Of a stretch of 64,000 nucleotides of DNA, positions 1-8,332 are shown one piece after another. Within the stretch, counting starts at the first letter, position 1, and every line of letters begins with the position of its first letter. Source of the DNA: Mojavia pulchra JT2-VF2 (GTDB lineage: Bacteria; Cyanobacteriota; Cyanobacteriia; Cyanobacteriales; Nostocaceae). The position numbers and the translations under genes are program-made. The stretch lies in contig JAHHHN010000005.1 in assembly GCA_019359325.1 (NCBI GenBank), positions 248,001 to 312,000 of the forward strand, read 5' to 3'. Below the pieces are notes generated by a model, which worked only from the letters and a program-made list of their open reading frames with translations, had not been told where the DNA came from and searched no databases.

Positions 1-1
1 A

Positions 2-1585
2 TTTCTGGCTCGCGTAGAACAGGCCCTTGCAGGAGAAGCAGTCGAGTGGCAACGCCACGATCGCCAACGCTTAGAAGCCATAGAAAAATACGCAGCCCTA
101 CTTGCGGACGTCGTGCGTATGGGGGTAAATTATGACTCCCTGGCTCGCGCCTATCCTCCCCCAGGCCCAGTATTGGAAACTATGACCATGCTGGGGCGAC
201 CCGCAACCCCCCAAGGTGCATTACAACTGTTGGTGGACTTAGGTTGGTGGAGTCCCAATGAAAATTTATTCCTGCGTCGTTCTTCAATTCCAGTCCAGTT
301 TCCTAGCAAGGTATTAGAAGTGGCGCAACAGCGTTTGGATTCCCCACCGTCAGATTTGGACACAAACCGCCTAGATCTGACCCACCTGAAGGTGTACACA
401 ATTGATGATGAAAGTACGACTGAGATCGATGATGGTCTAAGTTGGGAATTACTGCCGGATGGACGGGAGCGCCTGTGGGTGCATATTGCTGATCCTACCC
501 GTTTATTAGTGCCAGAAGATGATTTAGACCTGGAAGCCAGGAAGCGGGGTAGTACAGTTTATTTGCCTACGGGAATGATTCCCATGTTCCCGGAGTTGTT
601 GGCAACTGGGCCAATGAGTTTAGTACAGGGAAGAATTTGTTGCGCCCTTAGCTTTGGGATTGTTTTAGATCCAACTGGGAGAGTAGAAGATTATACTATC
701 CATCCCAGCTCAATCAAACCAACTTATCGCCTCACCTACGAAGATGTAGATGAGATGCTGCAATTAGGAGTGCAGGCAGAACCGGAAATTGCAGCGATCG
801 CTATGTGGGCACAGCGGCGTCGAAATTGGCGCTATGCTCAAGGAGCAATCAGCATCAATATGCCGGAAGCAATGATCAAGGTCAAAGGTGACGAGATCAG
901 CATTGATATTTTAGATGATTCCTCATCACGGCAATTGGTAGCAGAAATGATGATTCTGGCTGGTGAAGTTGCAGCTAGATACGGCCAAGCTCATAAAATT
1001 CCCCTACCTTTTCGCGGTCAGCCACAGCCAGAATTGCCCCCGGAAGAAGAATTGCTTCAGCTACCAGCAGGCTTCGTCCGCGCCTGTGCCATGCGGCGCT
1101 GTATGCCCAAGAGTGAAATGAGCATTACTCCGGTGCGTCATGCTGGGTTAGGTTTGGATACTTATACTCAAGCGACTTCTCCTATCCGCCGTTACAGCGA
1201 CTTACTCACCCATTTTCAACTTAAAGCCCATTTACGTGGTGAAGTTCTACCTTTCTCAGCAGAACAACTCAAAGAGGTGATGATGACTGTCAGCAGTATC
1301 ACCCAAGAAGTAACAATGGTAGAACGGCAAACTAATAGATATTATGCTCTAGAGTACTTACGCCGTCATCCAGAGCAAGTTTGGGAGATAACAGTCTTGA
1401 TGTGGCTGCGGGAAGATAGCAATTTGGCCCTAATTCTGTTAGAAGATTTGGGTTTGCAGTTACCAATGGCTTTTAAACGTTCTGTAAATTTAGGCGAAAA
1501 CTTATTAGTTAAAGTTAGCCTTGCCGATCCGCAAAAAGATATGATTCAGTTTCAAGAAATAATTTATCAAGAAGCACTCAATTAA
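2..1585 (+). CDS. RNB-domain 3'-5' exoribonuclease (RNase II/VacB family), 5' end outside window
   Basis: The reading frame is open from the first bases of the window, so the gene is truncated at its N-terminus; the GTG at 113 is an internal codon. The RNB catalytic signature is visible at about nt 390-440 as DDESTTEIDDGL, whose spaced aspartates bind the metal ions used to degrade RNA from the 3' end. A second conserved stretch near nt 1160-1200 (TQATSPIRRYSDLLTHFQ) is typical of the end of the RNB domain. The remaining C-terminus is short and may hold only a degenerate S1-like fold. The protein would act in cytoplasmic RNA turnover. Family assignment is firm. Whether it is an RNase II or an RNase R type cannot be decided without the missing N-terminus. 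Confidence 0.93.
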   Translation, partial: FLARVEQALAGEAVEWQRHDRQRLEAIEKYAALLADVVRMGVNYDSLARAYPPPGPVLETMTMLGRPATPQGALQLLVDLGWWSPNENLFLRRSSIPVQFPSKVLEVAQQRLDSPPSDLDTNRLDLTHLKVYTIDDESTTEIDDGLSWELLPDGRERLWVHIADPTRLLVPEDDLDLEARKRGSTVYLPTGMIPMFPELLATGPMSLVQGRICCALSFGIVLDPTGRVEDYTIHPSSIKPTYRLTYEDVDEMLQLGVQAEPEIAAIAMWAQRRRNWRYAQGAISINMPEAMIKVKGDEISIDILDDSSSRQLVAEMMILAGEVAARYGQAHKIPLPFRGQPQPELPPEEELLQLPAGFVRACAMRRCMPKSEMSITPVRHAGLGLDTYTQATSPIRRYSDLLTHFQLKAHLRGEVLPFSAEQLKEVMMTVSSITQEVTMVERQTNRYYALEYLRRHPEQVWEITVLMWLREDSNLALILLEDLGLQLPMAFKRSVNLGENLLVKVSLADPQKDMIQFQEIIYQEALN

Positions 1586-1761
1586 ATAACTTTAGCTCTC
1601 ATCATTAAAAATGTTAGAGCTGTAATGTACTCAATTAGTATAAGAACTGAAGAATTACAGGCGATCGCTCTCATTTTTAAGTGAAGAGTCAAAGGCGATC
1701 AGTATTTTCAGCTCATATAATATTAGGCGCTATTGAGGCTGCCACTTGAAGGCAAAAAATT

Positions 1762-2439
1762 CTAAAACCTATGTTTGAGCCTATAGAGCGTTTTTCTAAT
1801 TAAATTTAATTTGAGATATTCACGGATTTTTGCCGCAACTTCTTGACGACCTTCCATCCCTTGAGAATACAGCTTATGGGCACGTTCAAACCTTTTAAAG
1901 AAAGAGGTTTTTAGAATAGCTGATAAAGCAACGTAAGCTGCTTCGTGTACGCCAAGAATCCGACGATGCTGAAAAAAATCTCGAAAGTAATAAATTGTAC
2001 GTGTCAGGCGTGTATCACTTTCCAAACACACAAGGAGTGGCTCAACAGCTTCTTGGCCTTCAGCAACTAATGCTTGGATAATAGGATGTTGGATCAAGCT
2101 GGGATAACAAGGTTGACCCCCTTGGAGGACAAAAACTTCTTCCAAATCTTCAATCAGCGCACTGATGCGTTGCTTCTTATTGGGATACTTATCAAGTCCT
2201 GCTGTCAATACTTGTTGGCGTTTGGGCTGTTTTGCGCGTCGCTGCTGATCGGCTAATAGCACAGGGACTTCTTCAAGAAAACTAAAGTAATGTGTTTCAC
2301 CGCCTCTGTATCGATATAAATTAGGGTACTCAAAACCACGCTGTTTTGCTTCTTCTTCTACAGCATTCCCAATGAGTAAAAGTAAATTTGCACTCAATAG
2401 GGCTAGTTTGTCATCTCCATCATCGGGAACTATGAACAA
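1762..2439 (-). CDS. Conserved-looking hypothetical protein, no ATG start (possibly 5'-truncated)
   Basis: Not recognised. The 225-residue frame is mostly helical in appearance; the stretch around residues 115-190 (paired hydrophobic helices, for example EAVEPLLVCLESDTRLTR) looks like HEAT-type repeats. The frame opens just after an in-frame TAA and the only available early start is a TTG at 2439 with no convincing ribosome binding site. That fits either a rare start codon or a gene that has lost its 5' end. It stands alone, convergent with the RNB nuclease and divergent from the metallochaperone gene. No function is proposed. Confidence 0.5.
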   Translation of the reverse strand: MFIVPDDGDDKLALLSANLLLLIGNAVEEEAKQRGFEYPNLYRYRGGETHYFSFLEEVPVLLADQQRRAKQPKRQQVLTAGLDKYPNKKQRISALIEDLEEVFVLQGGQPCYPSLIQHPIIQALVAEGQEAVEPLLVCLESDTRLTRTIYYFRDFFQHRRILGVHEAAYVALSAILKTSFFKRFERAHKLYSQGMEGRQEVAAKIREYLKLNLIRKTLYRLKHRF

Positions 2440-2559
2440 ATGTGAAGTTTAGTAAAAAATTTCTAAATTTGCTGGACTTTCCAGTCAACTAGAGAGTTTA
2501 GGATAAAGTTGAGGTGAATCTCAACCAAAAATCAGTCACAGCAGAACACTAAACAATTT

Positions 2560-2754
2560 ATGACACTTAAACTCACAGTTCCCAATATGGCTTGTTCAGC
2601 TTGTGCAAACACAATTACCAATGCACTTAAAGCAGTCGATGGCAACGCTAATATTGAAGCAGATCCTAAAACTAAGCTTGTGAGTGTAGATACTCAAGCC
2701 TCAGAAACAGCAATTAAAGAAGCATTAGCTGCCGCAGGTTATCCAGCTGCTTAA
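2560..2754 (+). CDS. Heavy-metal-associated (HMA) domain protein, CopZ/Atx1-like metallochaperone
   Basis: A 64-residue single HMA domain. The metal site is MACSAC (Cys12 and Cys15) in the usual first loop, followed by the beta-alpha-beta pattern and the terminal AAGYPA element typical of the family. Such proteins bind Cu(I) or sometimes Zn(II) in the cytoplasm and hand it to P-type ATPases; in cyanobacteria the partners would be CtaA/PacS, which are not in this window. It appears monocistronic. Metal specificity cannot be read from the sequence alone. Confidence 0.9.
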   Translation: MTLKLTVPNMACSACANTITNALKAVDGNANIEADPKTKLVSVDTQASETAIKEALAAAGYPAA

Positions 2755-2852
2755 TTCTTTACAGCTATGAGTTGAAATACTAATACATAGAGACGTTAAA
2801 TGTAACATCTCTACAAACTTTCAACTTCAACCTTAAAGGAAGCGGAAGACGT

Positions 2853-2878
2853 TTAGGGGGGATTCAAATCCCTCCTAA
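2853..2878 (+). terminator. Stable hairpin downstream of the HMA gene, possible terminator
   Basis: TTAGGGGGGATT and AATCCCTCCTAA form a 12-bp stem with one G-U pair around a very short loop. A T-rich run (ATTTTTTA) follows about 10 nt later rather than immediately, so termination is plausible but not textbook. It lies about 100 nt after the HMA stop codon. The loop superficially mimics a tRNA T-arm, but no tRNA body surrounds it. Confidence 0.4.
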
Positions 2879-3259
2879 CAGAAGTAATTTTTTATCCAGA
2901 ATTCTCATATTAAAATTTTTCAATTCTTGTATTTATTATTACAAATAATAGTAAATATTAATTATTACTAGAGATTAGTAAAATTTTAAATTAATCTAAT
3001 TTTGCACTTAGCAAAACTAAAAATTTATTTTACTGAAGTTTTTGAAATTAAACTGACACACTTTCTTTTCAAATTTTACGCAGATGTTTTTTAAATAGTT
3101 TTACGGCAAGGGTTTCATCAGCTTAAATTTCAAATCAAAGTATCCAAACAGCTATGATGTTCATTGGAAAATAAATATAAGTTACAAGTTACTTTTATAA
3201 GGAAATTGTGAGAGTAACTCTCATTACATTTTTAGGACTGCTGAATTAGGAACTATATA
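2879..3259. other. AT-rich intergenic stretch, no gene seen
   Basis: Very AT-rich DNA with many short A/T runs between the HMA gene and the Rieske oxygenase gene. No open frame of useful length and no clear repeat was seen. It presumably holds the promoter of the Rieske gene; an AGGA element stands just before its ATG. Confidence 0.4.
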
Positions 3260-4381
3260 ATGAAGCCCTTCACTTTCAGTGAAACCCTAAAAATGAATTT
3301 TAACTCGCAGAATGCTAGCTCAACCCGCAAACCGAAAACCTTCAATAACCCAGAGCGTTTTATCGAGGGATGGTATTGGGCAATGCCTTCTCAAAATCTG
3401 CGGGTAGGTAAGGTAAAAGCTATTACTTTATTAGGCAGAAAACTAGTAATTTACCGTGGTAAAGATAAAAGAGTAACTACCTTTGATGCCTACTGTCCAC
3501 ATATGGGCGCTCATTTAGCAGAAGGTAAAGTCGAGGGTAATGAACTACGCTGTTTTTTTCACCAATGGAAGTTTGATGATGAAGGTTTCTGTGTTGATAT
3601 ACCCTGTTTAGAGGAACCGCTTCCTATAAAGTTAAAAGCTTGGCCTACTGCTGAGAAATATGGAATGATTTGGATTTGGACTGGAGAAATTCCGTTACAA
3701 CCTCTGCCATTTATTCCAGAGTTAGAACAAAAAGAATGTGATACCGCCATTGTTTCTCATTTCGTAACTAATTGTCACCCTAACGTAGTGATAATTAATG
3801 CGATTGATACGCAACATTTCCATACAGTTCATAAAGTGCCATTAGAACTTATCTTTGAAAAGCAGGAGTTGAATCAAAATGCTATTACTTTCAGTAATAC
3901 TACACGTGGTCATGAAAGTTCTTTTTTGATTAAGCTCATTCGTCCTTTCTACAAAAATGCGCTTACTTACAGTGTTTGTTATTGGTATGGCAGCACTAGT
4001 ATAGTGACAATTGGCCCCGATTTTCTTCATTTGCACATTATGTTTAGTTTACGTCTCCTTGAAGGAGGAAAGACTGAAGGACGGACTTTACTAGTGACTA
4101 AGAAACGTAAGGGGATTTTTGGCTGGTTATGCAATCGAGTTGTGCTATGGCTAGGTAACATTTTGGGGCAGGAATTTCTCAAGGGTGATGCCAAGATTTT
4201 CGAGTCAATTCAGTTTGATTTGAGAACTCCTATCAAAGTAGATCAGCCAATTATGCAGTTTATCAACCATCTTGAAAGACAGACATCTCTGTGTTGGGGA
4301 ACTTGGCTACAAGCGCGATCGCCCCATGAGGATGAGAGGAGAGATAACCGAGACAAATGGCGAGATGTGCTGAATGACTAA
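3260..4381 (+). CDS. Rieske [2Fe-2S] non-heme iron oxygenase
   Basis: A 373-residue protein with the two diagnostic sites of Rieske oxygenases. The iron-sulfur ligands are CPHMGAH (Cys79, His81) and CFFHQW (Cys98, His101). The mononuclear iron site is DTQHFHTVH (Asp183, His186, His191). Proteins of this architecture hydroxylate or oxidatively open ring substrates using O2 and electrons from ferredoxin. In cyanobacteria close relatives are often annotated only as ring-hydroxylating dioxygenase alpha subunits, and the substrate is not evident here. The chosen ATG is preceded by AGGAACT; an alternative ATG 11 codons downstream would also leave all motifs intact. No ferredoxin or reductase gene is adjacent. 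Confidence 0.9.
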   Translation: MKPFTFSETLKMNFNSQNASSTRKPKTFNNPERFIEGWYWAMPSQNLRVGKVKAITLLGRKLVIYRGKDKRVTTFDAYCPHMGAHLAEGKVEGNELRCFFHQWKFDDEGFCVDIPCLEEPLPIKLKAWPTAEKYGMIWIWTGEIPLQPLPFIPELEQKECDTAIVSHFVTNCHPNVVIINAIDTQHFHTVHKVPLELIFEKQELNQNAITFSNTTRGHESSFLIKLIRPFYKNALTYSVCYWYGSTSIVTIGPDFLHLHIMFSLRLLEGGKTEGRTLLVTKKRKGIFGWLCNRVVLWLGNILGQEFLKGDAKIFESIQFDLRTPIKVDQPIMQFINHLERQTSLCWGTWLQARSPHEDERRDNRDKWRDVLND

Positions 4382-4566
4382 TACCAACACTCTGTTATAA
4401 CTACGCAAAATAAGCTCGCCTAACCTTCAAGATGACTTTGTTGAACGCGGGCTTAATTACTTTAACGCGATGCGACAGCCCTTTTAAATACGCAAATCAG
4501 AACTTTAAATAATTTGCGGTTCTATTTGCCTTTTTGTTTTTAATTATTTTTTAGGCTACCATTTAC

Positions 4567-4592
4567 ATAAAAAGAAGTGGCAAAGCCACTTC
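4567..4592 (-). terminator. Rho-independent terminator reading the minus strand
   Basis: On the minus strand GAAGTGGC-TTT-GCCACTTC forms a perfect 8-bp stem with a 3-nt loop, directly followed by TTTTTATG. There is no intact minus-strand gene upstream; the nearest minus-strand coding signal is the gene fragment at 4705-4908, so this looks like its surviving terminator. Confidence 0.75.
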
Positions 4593-4704
4593 GTAATTCC
4601 CAGGTAGAACCTAGAAACGAGTATAACCATTCTAAAAACTCGAAATCGTATAAATCGACACTGATTGACTGTATTTAAATGGTTGAGTGCTTATTCAGTG
4701 TTCA

Positions 4705-4908
4705 TTATTGCAGTGCTGACTCAATCTGATCTAGTTCATCGCCAAGATGAGCCAGTTTCGCCTCTTCATCAAGTAGCAGTTGTTCTAATTGAAACTTAAA
4801 TGCTGTTACAGCCTCAATTGCTAAAGCTTCTCTCATTTGCTTTACCTTTTGGCTGCGGATGTTCCATTCTCCTTGCAGTGCATTTAGTTTCTGCTGCGAT
4901 CGCCTTTT
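4705..4908 (-). pseudogene. C-terminal remnant of a coiled-coil protein
   Basis: On the minus strand a 67-codon frame runs from just after an in-frame TAG to a TAA. It encodes a highly charged helical segment including RSQKVKQMREALAIE, then FKFQLEQLLLDEEAKL and a tail DELDQIESALQ. From memory, very similar tails end large cyanobacterial regulatory or effector proteins (CHAT, AAA or NACHT type); this is recollection, not a search. There is no credible start or ribosome binding site, and the sequence upstream is broken by stops. A terminator lies about 110 nt downstream in the same orientation. The simplest reading is the decayed 3' end of a larger gene; a 43-residue peptide starting at the ATG at 4836 is the alternative. 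Confidence 0.5.
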
Positions 4909-4911
4909 CTA

Positions 4912-5655
4912 CTCTATATCTTGTGGAGAAGTGCATAGATGCTGCATCGGCTTGTCGCCAGCAGTCCATGTGCGAGGCGCATCTTCAAGATGGAACAAAG
5001 CTAGGGAGCGATTGAGTATTTAAGCTTAGATAAAAATCGTTTTGTTAGGAGATTAGCAGGTTGATGTGTTTGTTGCTAGCGATCGCCTTGTTATAACTTG
5101 TGAGAAAGTGCGCTGAAACCTCCTTCTGCGGCTAGATGTCATTTATATTATTACCATTTCAGACAAAGCATTACAGAATACCAGCCTCAACCGCTAAATC
5201 TGCGCCTATCCGCTGTCAAGTTTTAAGTTTGTATAAATATCAATCGGCTTTTAATTAAGTCTGTAGGTTGAACCTGGGCTTGATCGTAATCATGCGGAAT
5301 GCGATCGCAAATGGGTATTTTTCAGTTTTGCTAATTGGTTAATCATAAAAGTGAACTCATTTATCGATTTTGCTTTGACGTTTATCGCAAATACGAACTC
5401 ATTCATAAGTTTTGTTTAAGCGAAAATTGATTTTGCATAAGCATTTGTAAGTTTGATTGAAGCAAAATTTGATTTTGCATAAGCATTTGTAAGTTTGATT
5501 GAAGCGTTTATGATAAATGTGTTTGCCTTAAGCAAAACACCCACACTCATGTATGGCTCTAGTTCGTAGAGTTGCACCTGTGTGTAGGTTTTGGGTAGAG
5601 TATTTATGTAGATTTGGGCTTCACTCCAAGTGTGTAGCTCAACGGTAACTGATGA
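4912..5655. other. Gene-free stretch with degenerate repeats
   Basis: No supported gene. The plus-strand frame at 4800-5015 has no coding character and overlaps the remnant. Several phrases built from ATTTTGC, AAGCG and CGAACTCATT recur in degenerate form from about 5330 to 5510, culminating in a clean two-copy repeat. The rest may be decayed coding DNA belonging to the same lost gene. Confidence 0.35.
5429..5505. repeat. Two-copy direct tandem repeat, 42-bp period
   Basis: The unit starting GATTTTGCATAAGCATTTGT at 5429 is repeated at 5471 and matches over 35 bp up to GATTGAAGC. Less perfect relatives lie just upstream, so this is a recent duplication within an older degenerate array. Confidence 0.8.
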
Positions 5656-6333
5656 CTATTCTTCTGGGTTAAGTACAACAGTTATTTCTGCTAACCTAAT
5701 TCCTAAAGGTTTCCAGTGGGGGTTGCTGGAAGAAAAAGTGCCATCTCCTGATACTGCTTGGTAATCTTTTGGGTAATTCTCGTAAGCATTAGGAGCAGCA
5801 TCTACCATTAAATAAAGTTTGCCATGATAGCGGGATAATCGGCTTGTATTCAAAAAGATATGACCGCTAAAGTCCCAGCCTAATCCTGCGAGTTGAAAGT
5901 TGCCTAATTTCTTGCGTAACTCACTTAAGGAAGTACCTACACTTATACCTTCGGGAGTTTTCCAAGCTGATCCTAGGTTCCGCACATCTAGTGGTTTGGT
6001 ACGAGTGTTATCACTCCAGACTACTAAAAACGATCGCTCTTTACCCAGGTTTACTTGAGTAGCTGCAAAACTACCCATCCCTTCCGGGCCTGAAATACTT
6101 TTATCAACCAAACATGATGCGCCAAACAGCTTAACTAAATCTTGTTTGGTGGTTTTGCGTGTCACAGGGCCGACTCTTTCGCCAGGGATAATTAAATTGT
6201 CTGAGAATTTTTTTGCTTGAGCAACGGTAACTGGGCGATTAATTTTTTGGGGTGCTGCAAATACTGGGTATGCTGAGTAACTTAGTAGCACAGCTAACGT
6301 AGTTGTAGCGATGCGTTTGATGGGAAATTTCAT
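5656..6333 (-). CDS. Secreted hypothetical protein
   Basis: The 225-residue product has a clear Sec signal peptide: basic start MKFPIKR, hydrophobic core to about residue 20 and likely cleavage after PVFA (residue 26). The mature part contains an IPGERVGPVTRKTTKQDLVK segment and a KTPEGISVGTSLSELRKKLG segment, a pattern of repeated small domains seen in secreted proteins that I know only as uncharacterised. No catalytic motif is recognisable. It is separated from the next minus-strand gene by a strong terminator, so it is transcribed on its own. Confidence 0.75.
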   Translation of the reverse strand: MKFPIKRIATTTLAVLLSYSAYPVFAAPQKINRPVTVAQAKKFSDNLIIPGERVGPVTRKTTKQDLVKLFGASCLVDKSISGPEGMGSFAATQVNLGKERSFLVVWSDNTRTKPLDVRNLGSAWKTPEGISVGTSLSELRKKLGNFQLAGLGWDFSGHIFLNTSRLSRYHGKLYLMVDAAPNAYENYPKDYQAVSGDGTFSSSNPHWKPLGIRLAEITVVLNPEE

Positions 6334-6350
6334 TGATTCTACGTTTTTTG

Positions 6351-6383
6351 AGAAATAAAACAGACGCGATCGCTCGCGTCTGT
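6351..6383 (-). terminator. Rho-independent terminator with a HIP1 site in the hairpin
   Basis: On the minus strand ACAGACGCGA and TCGCGTCTGT form a perfect 10-bp stem with a 4-nt loop, followed by TTTTATTTCT. It terminates the His-rich membrane protein gene. The loop and inner stem contain GCGATCGC, the cyanobacterial HIP1 octamer. Confidence 0.85.
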
Positions 6384-6480
6384 AATAGAGCTAGGAGTGT
6401 TCAATGAGCAAATTTTTGCTTTATGCTTCTATCTTCTACAACGTCCCAACTTTCAATTCCCGATACCTATCACAAATAAA

Positions 6481-7671
6481 TTAATTATTTGGCAAAAAAT
6501 TTTGTCGTAGGCGTAAGCCGATTAATAATCCAATGATTACGAACGCAGTCATGTAGGCTAAACTAATTAACCGTGTTGTTAAAGGTGGTGCGACTCCTTC
6601 AACATCTATAATTTTTTGCACCAAAAACGGTGTAAATTGGCGTGTCGCATTTGGTTGGGGAGCAACTTCTACCTCAACTTTGTGGGGTGCGCCATCAAAA
6701 AACCCTTGTTCCCAAGTAAATTCACCTGTGGTATTTGGGATACCTTGATGTGCAAAACTCACCCATCCATCTTCAAGCATGGTGGTTTTGATATTGAAGA
6801 GTACGTCTTGGGCTGGTTGATTTGTCTTTTGGTCGATAACTTTCACCTGAACACCAGCAGGTTCTCCGACTGTGGCGCTAACAGATCCCAACAATTGCAC
6901 TTCTAAACCTTGTTGCCGAGCAATACCTGAGTTATCAGAAGATGCTTCGTTTACCGCTGTATGATGATCGTGATGATCGTGTGTATGTGTATGTGAACTT
7001 TCAGATTGGGCAATTTCCGCGCTCAGGTTAACAAATAACAGAGCTGCGATCGCTACGACAATTGCCCCACTCAACAATAATCGCACTCTCTGCGGCGCAA
7101 TTTCTCCTGGTGTTATTTCTTGTCTTCCACCAATTACCCAACCACCGCCTAATCCAACTATCAACAAAACTACGGCGAGAATGCCAAAGTTGCGATATTT
7201 TACCGAATTTTCTGCGACTGATAATGTCAGGGTTTGCTGAATAGGAGTAAAAGCATTCGTTACTAGTGGAGTAACATTCACATTTAATTGATAATTACCC
7301 CGAATTGGCAACATTTGTTCGAGTTGCAGTTGACCTTTAGGGGCTATTGTCTCTATATCTAATAGCTTGGTTCCCTCTACTATGGGAAAATCTGTCGTAA
7401 ACCAGGGAGTTTTAGGTGGTGTAAAAATTTTGAGGTTAAATTTAGTATTTTCTAAAGGTTTACCTGCTGAATCTACTGCTTGCAGCGTTAATTTTGCTGG
7501 GTATTGAGGCGTACTAGCCCCAGCCTCAAAAGGTAAAATTTGGCTTGTCTGCGGGGGGCTAATTAGTCTCACACTTGCTTGGGGTGACTGCGAAAAGCCG
7601 ATAAAACTATACAAAACTACACTCAACATACAAATAGTACTGATGAGTGTATAAAGCTTAAATTTAGACAT
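6481..7671 (-). CDS. His-rich multi-pass membrane protein, putative metal-handling partner of CbtB
   Basis: A 396-residue protein with a predicted N-terminal membrane segment (5-25), two central ones (162-181 and 197-215) and one at the C-terminus (about 368-388). Between the first pair lies a beta-rich domain of about 130 residues. After the central pair comes a histidine cluster HTHTHDHHDHH (227-237), then a second beta-rich domain (255-345) resembling YtkA-like domains. The His cluster suggests binding of Ni, Co, Zn or Cu. It lies downstream of the cbtB-like gene on the same strand (176-bp gap containing a hairpin) and ends at a strong terminator. I do not recognise the family; a metal-uptake accessory role is inferred from context only. 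Confidence 0.8.
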   Translation of the reverse strand: MSKFKLYTLISTICMLSVVLYSFIGFSQSPQASVRLISPPQTSQILPFEAGASTPQYPAKLTLQAVDSAGKPLENTKFNLKIFTPPKTPWFTTDFPIVEGTKLLDIETIAPKGQLQLEQMLPIRGNYQLNVNVTPLVTNAFTPIQQTLTLSVAENSVKYRNFGILAVVLLIVGLGGGWVIGGRQEITPGEIAPQRVRLLLSGAIVVAIAALLFVNLSAEIAQSESSHTHTHDHHDHHTAVNEASSDNSGIARQQGLEVQLLGSVSATVGEPAGVQVKVIDQKTNQPAQDVLFNIKTTMLEDGWVSFAHQGIPNTTGEFTWEQGFFDGAPHKVEVEVAPQPNATRQFTPFLVQKIIDVEGVAPPLTTRLISLAYMTAFVIIGLLIGLRLRQNFLPNN

Positions 7672-7799
7672 TTTAACTATGGATGTTTACAGTACTAGTA
7701 GAGTTAAACAAACATTATTAACCCAGCGTACAACTTTTTAGGCACTGTATTTTTTCCAAAGATGAAGATATTAACCGCTGGCTCATAACGTTAATGATT

Positions 7800-7825
7800 C
7801 CCCCAATCCTAGCAGGATATGGGGG
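7800..7825 (-). other. Intercistronic hairpin between cbtB-like and His-rich genes
   Basis: CCCCC-ATCCT and AGGAT-GGGGG pair around a GCT loop with a small internal bulge, 22 nt after the cbtB-like stop codon. No T-run follows on the minus strand, so it is more likely an mRNA stabiliser or processing site than a terminator. Confidence 0.5.
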
Positions 7826-7847
7826 TAAGAAAAAATTTATGAAATGT

Positions 7848-8042
7848 TTAGTGGCAAGGCACTAACAAAGTGTGGTGACGGGGATTGTGTACGCGATCGT
7901 GAATGACTGGGGAAGTAGTAAAATACACAGTCCACAATGTCAAAGCGCACAACGAAACATAAAGCGTCGCTTGTACAGGCTTTGATAAAGTTAAGCTTGC
8001 AGCCTTTTGCAACACTGAAGGATGAGTTTGAGTAGTCATCAT
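7848..8042 (-). CDS. cbtB: CbtB-like putative cobalt transporter subunit
   Basis: A 64-residue protein with a single predicted membrane helix (about 26-44) and a histidine-rich C-terminus, VIHDRVHNPRHHTLLVPCH. The spacing of the histidines (48, 52, 56, 57 and terminal 64) and the final PCH match my recollection of CbtB, the small subunit of the CbtAB cobalt transporter often controlled by vitamin B12. The ATG is preceded by GAGG at a good distance. No cbtA gene is present nearby; a His-rich membrane protein occupies the downstream position instead. A longer overlapping frame on the same strand was rejected because it lacks the family motif. Confidence 0.78.
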   Translation of the reverse strand: MMTTQTHPSVLQKAASLTLSKPVQATLYVSLCALTLWTVYFTTSPVIHDRVHNPRHHTLLVPCH

Positions 8043-8070
8043 ATACCTCGCATAAATCTAATACATTTAA

Positions 8071-8190
8071 CGCATCGGCAGGAATTCCGGCTAGGGTTAG
8101 CTTTAGCAACTACAAATTTGTGAACCTTGAATTCATACTCAAGTTTTCCCCTAACCGTTAGCGGCTGTTTTCCACTAAAACCGATTATTA
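8071..8190 (-). promoter_or_regulatory. Cobalamin-riboswitch-like leader of the cbtB-like gene
   Basis: Read on the minus strand, the leader has in order: GGGGAA (8146-8151), a small stem CTTGA/TCAAG enclosing GTATGAAT (8131-8138), a TTGTAGTTGCTAAAG segment, and AGCCGGAATTCCTGCC (8077-8092). These correspond in order and spacing to the GGGAA, GUGnGAAU, ACUGUAA and AGnCnGAAnACCnGCC blocks of cobalamin riboswitches, but the ACUG core is diverged. The position about 30-150 nt upstream of a cobalt-transport gene supports the call. It may be a variant or decayed aptamer; secondary-structure scoring was not possible. Confidence 0.5.
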
Positions 8191-8332
8191 CGCAAATAAC
8201 ACAATATCTTAGTTTTTCTTAGCGTGCCACCTTATATATTTCTGTTCAAGGTTAACTCGATTAAAAAAACTATAGGTATTTAAATTTTTTGATAATAACT
8301 TATTTTATATGTAATAAATAATTTGATAACTT

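Noticed and set aside
2853-2878. Possible tRNA T-arm (GGGGG-ATTCAAAT-CCCTC)
   Set aside because: Loop length is wrong and there is no acceptor, D or anticodon arm around it.
4800-5015. 71-codon plus-strand frame
   Set aside because: Overlaps a better minus-strand remnant, no ribosome binding site, unusual composition.
7837-8109. 90-codon minus-strand frame overlapping the cbtB-like gene
   Set aside because: Different frame from the recognisable CbtB motif; runs through the riboswitch-like leader.
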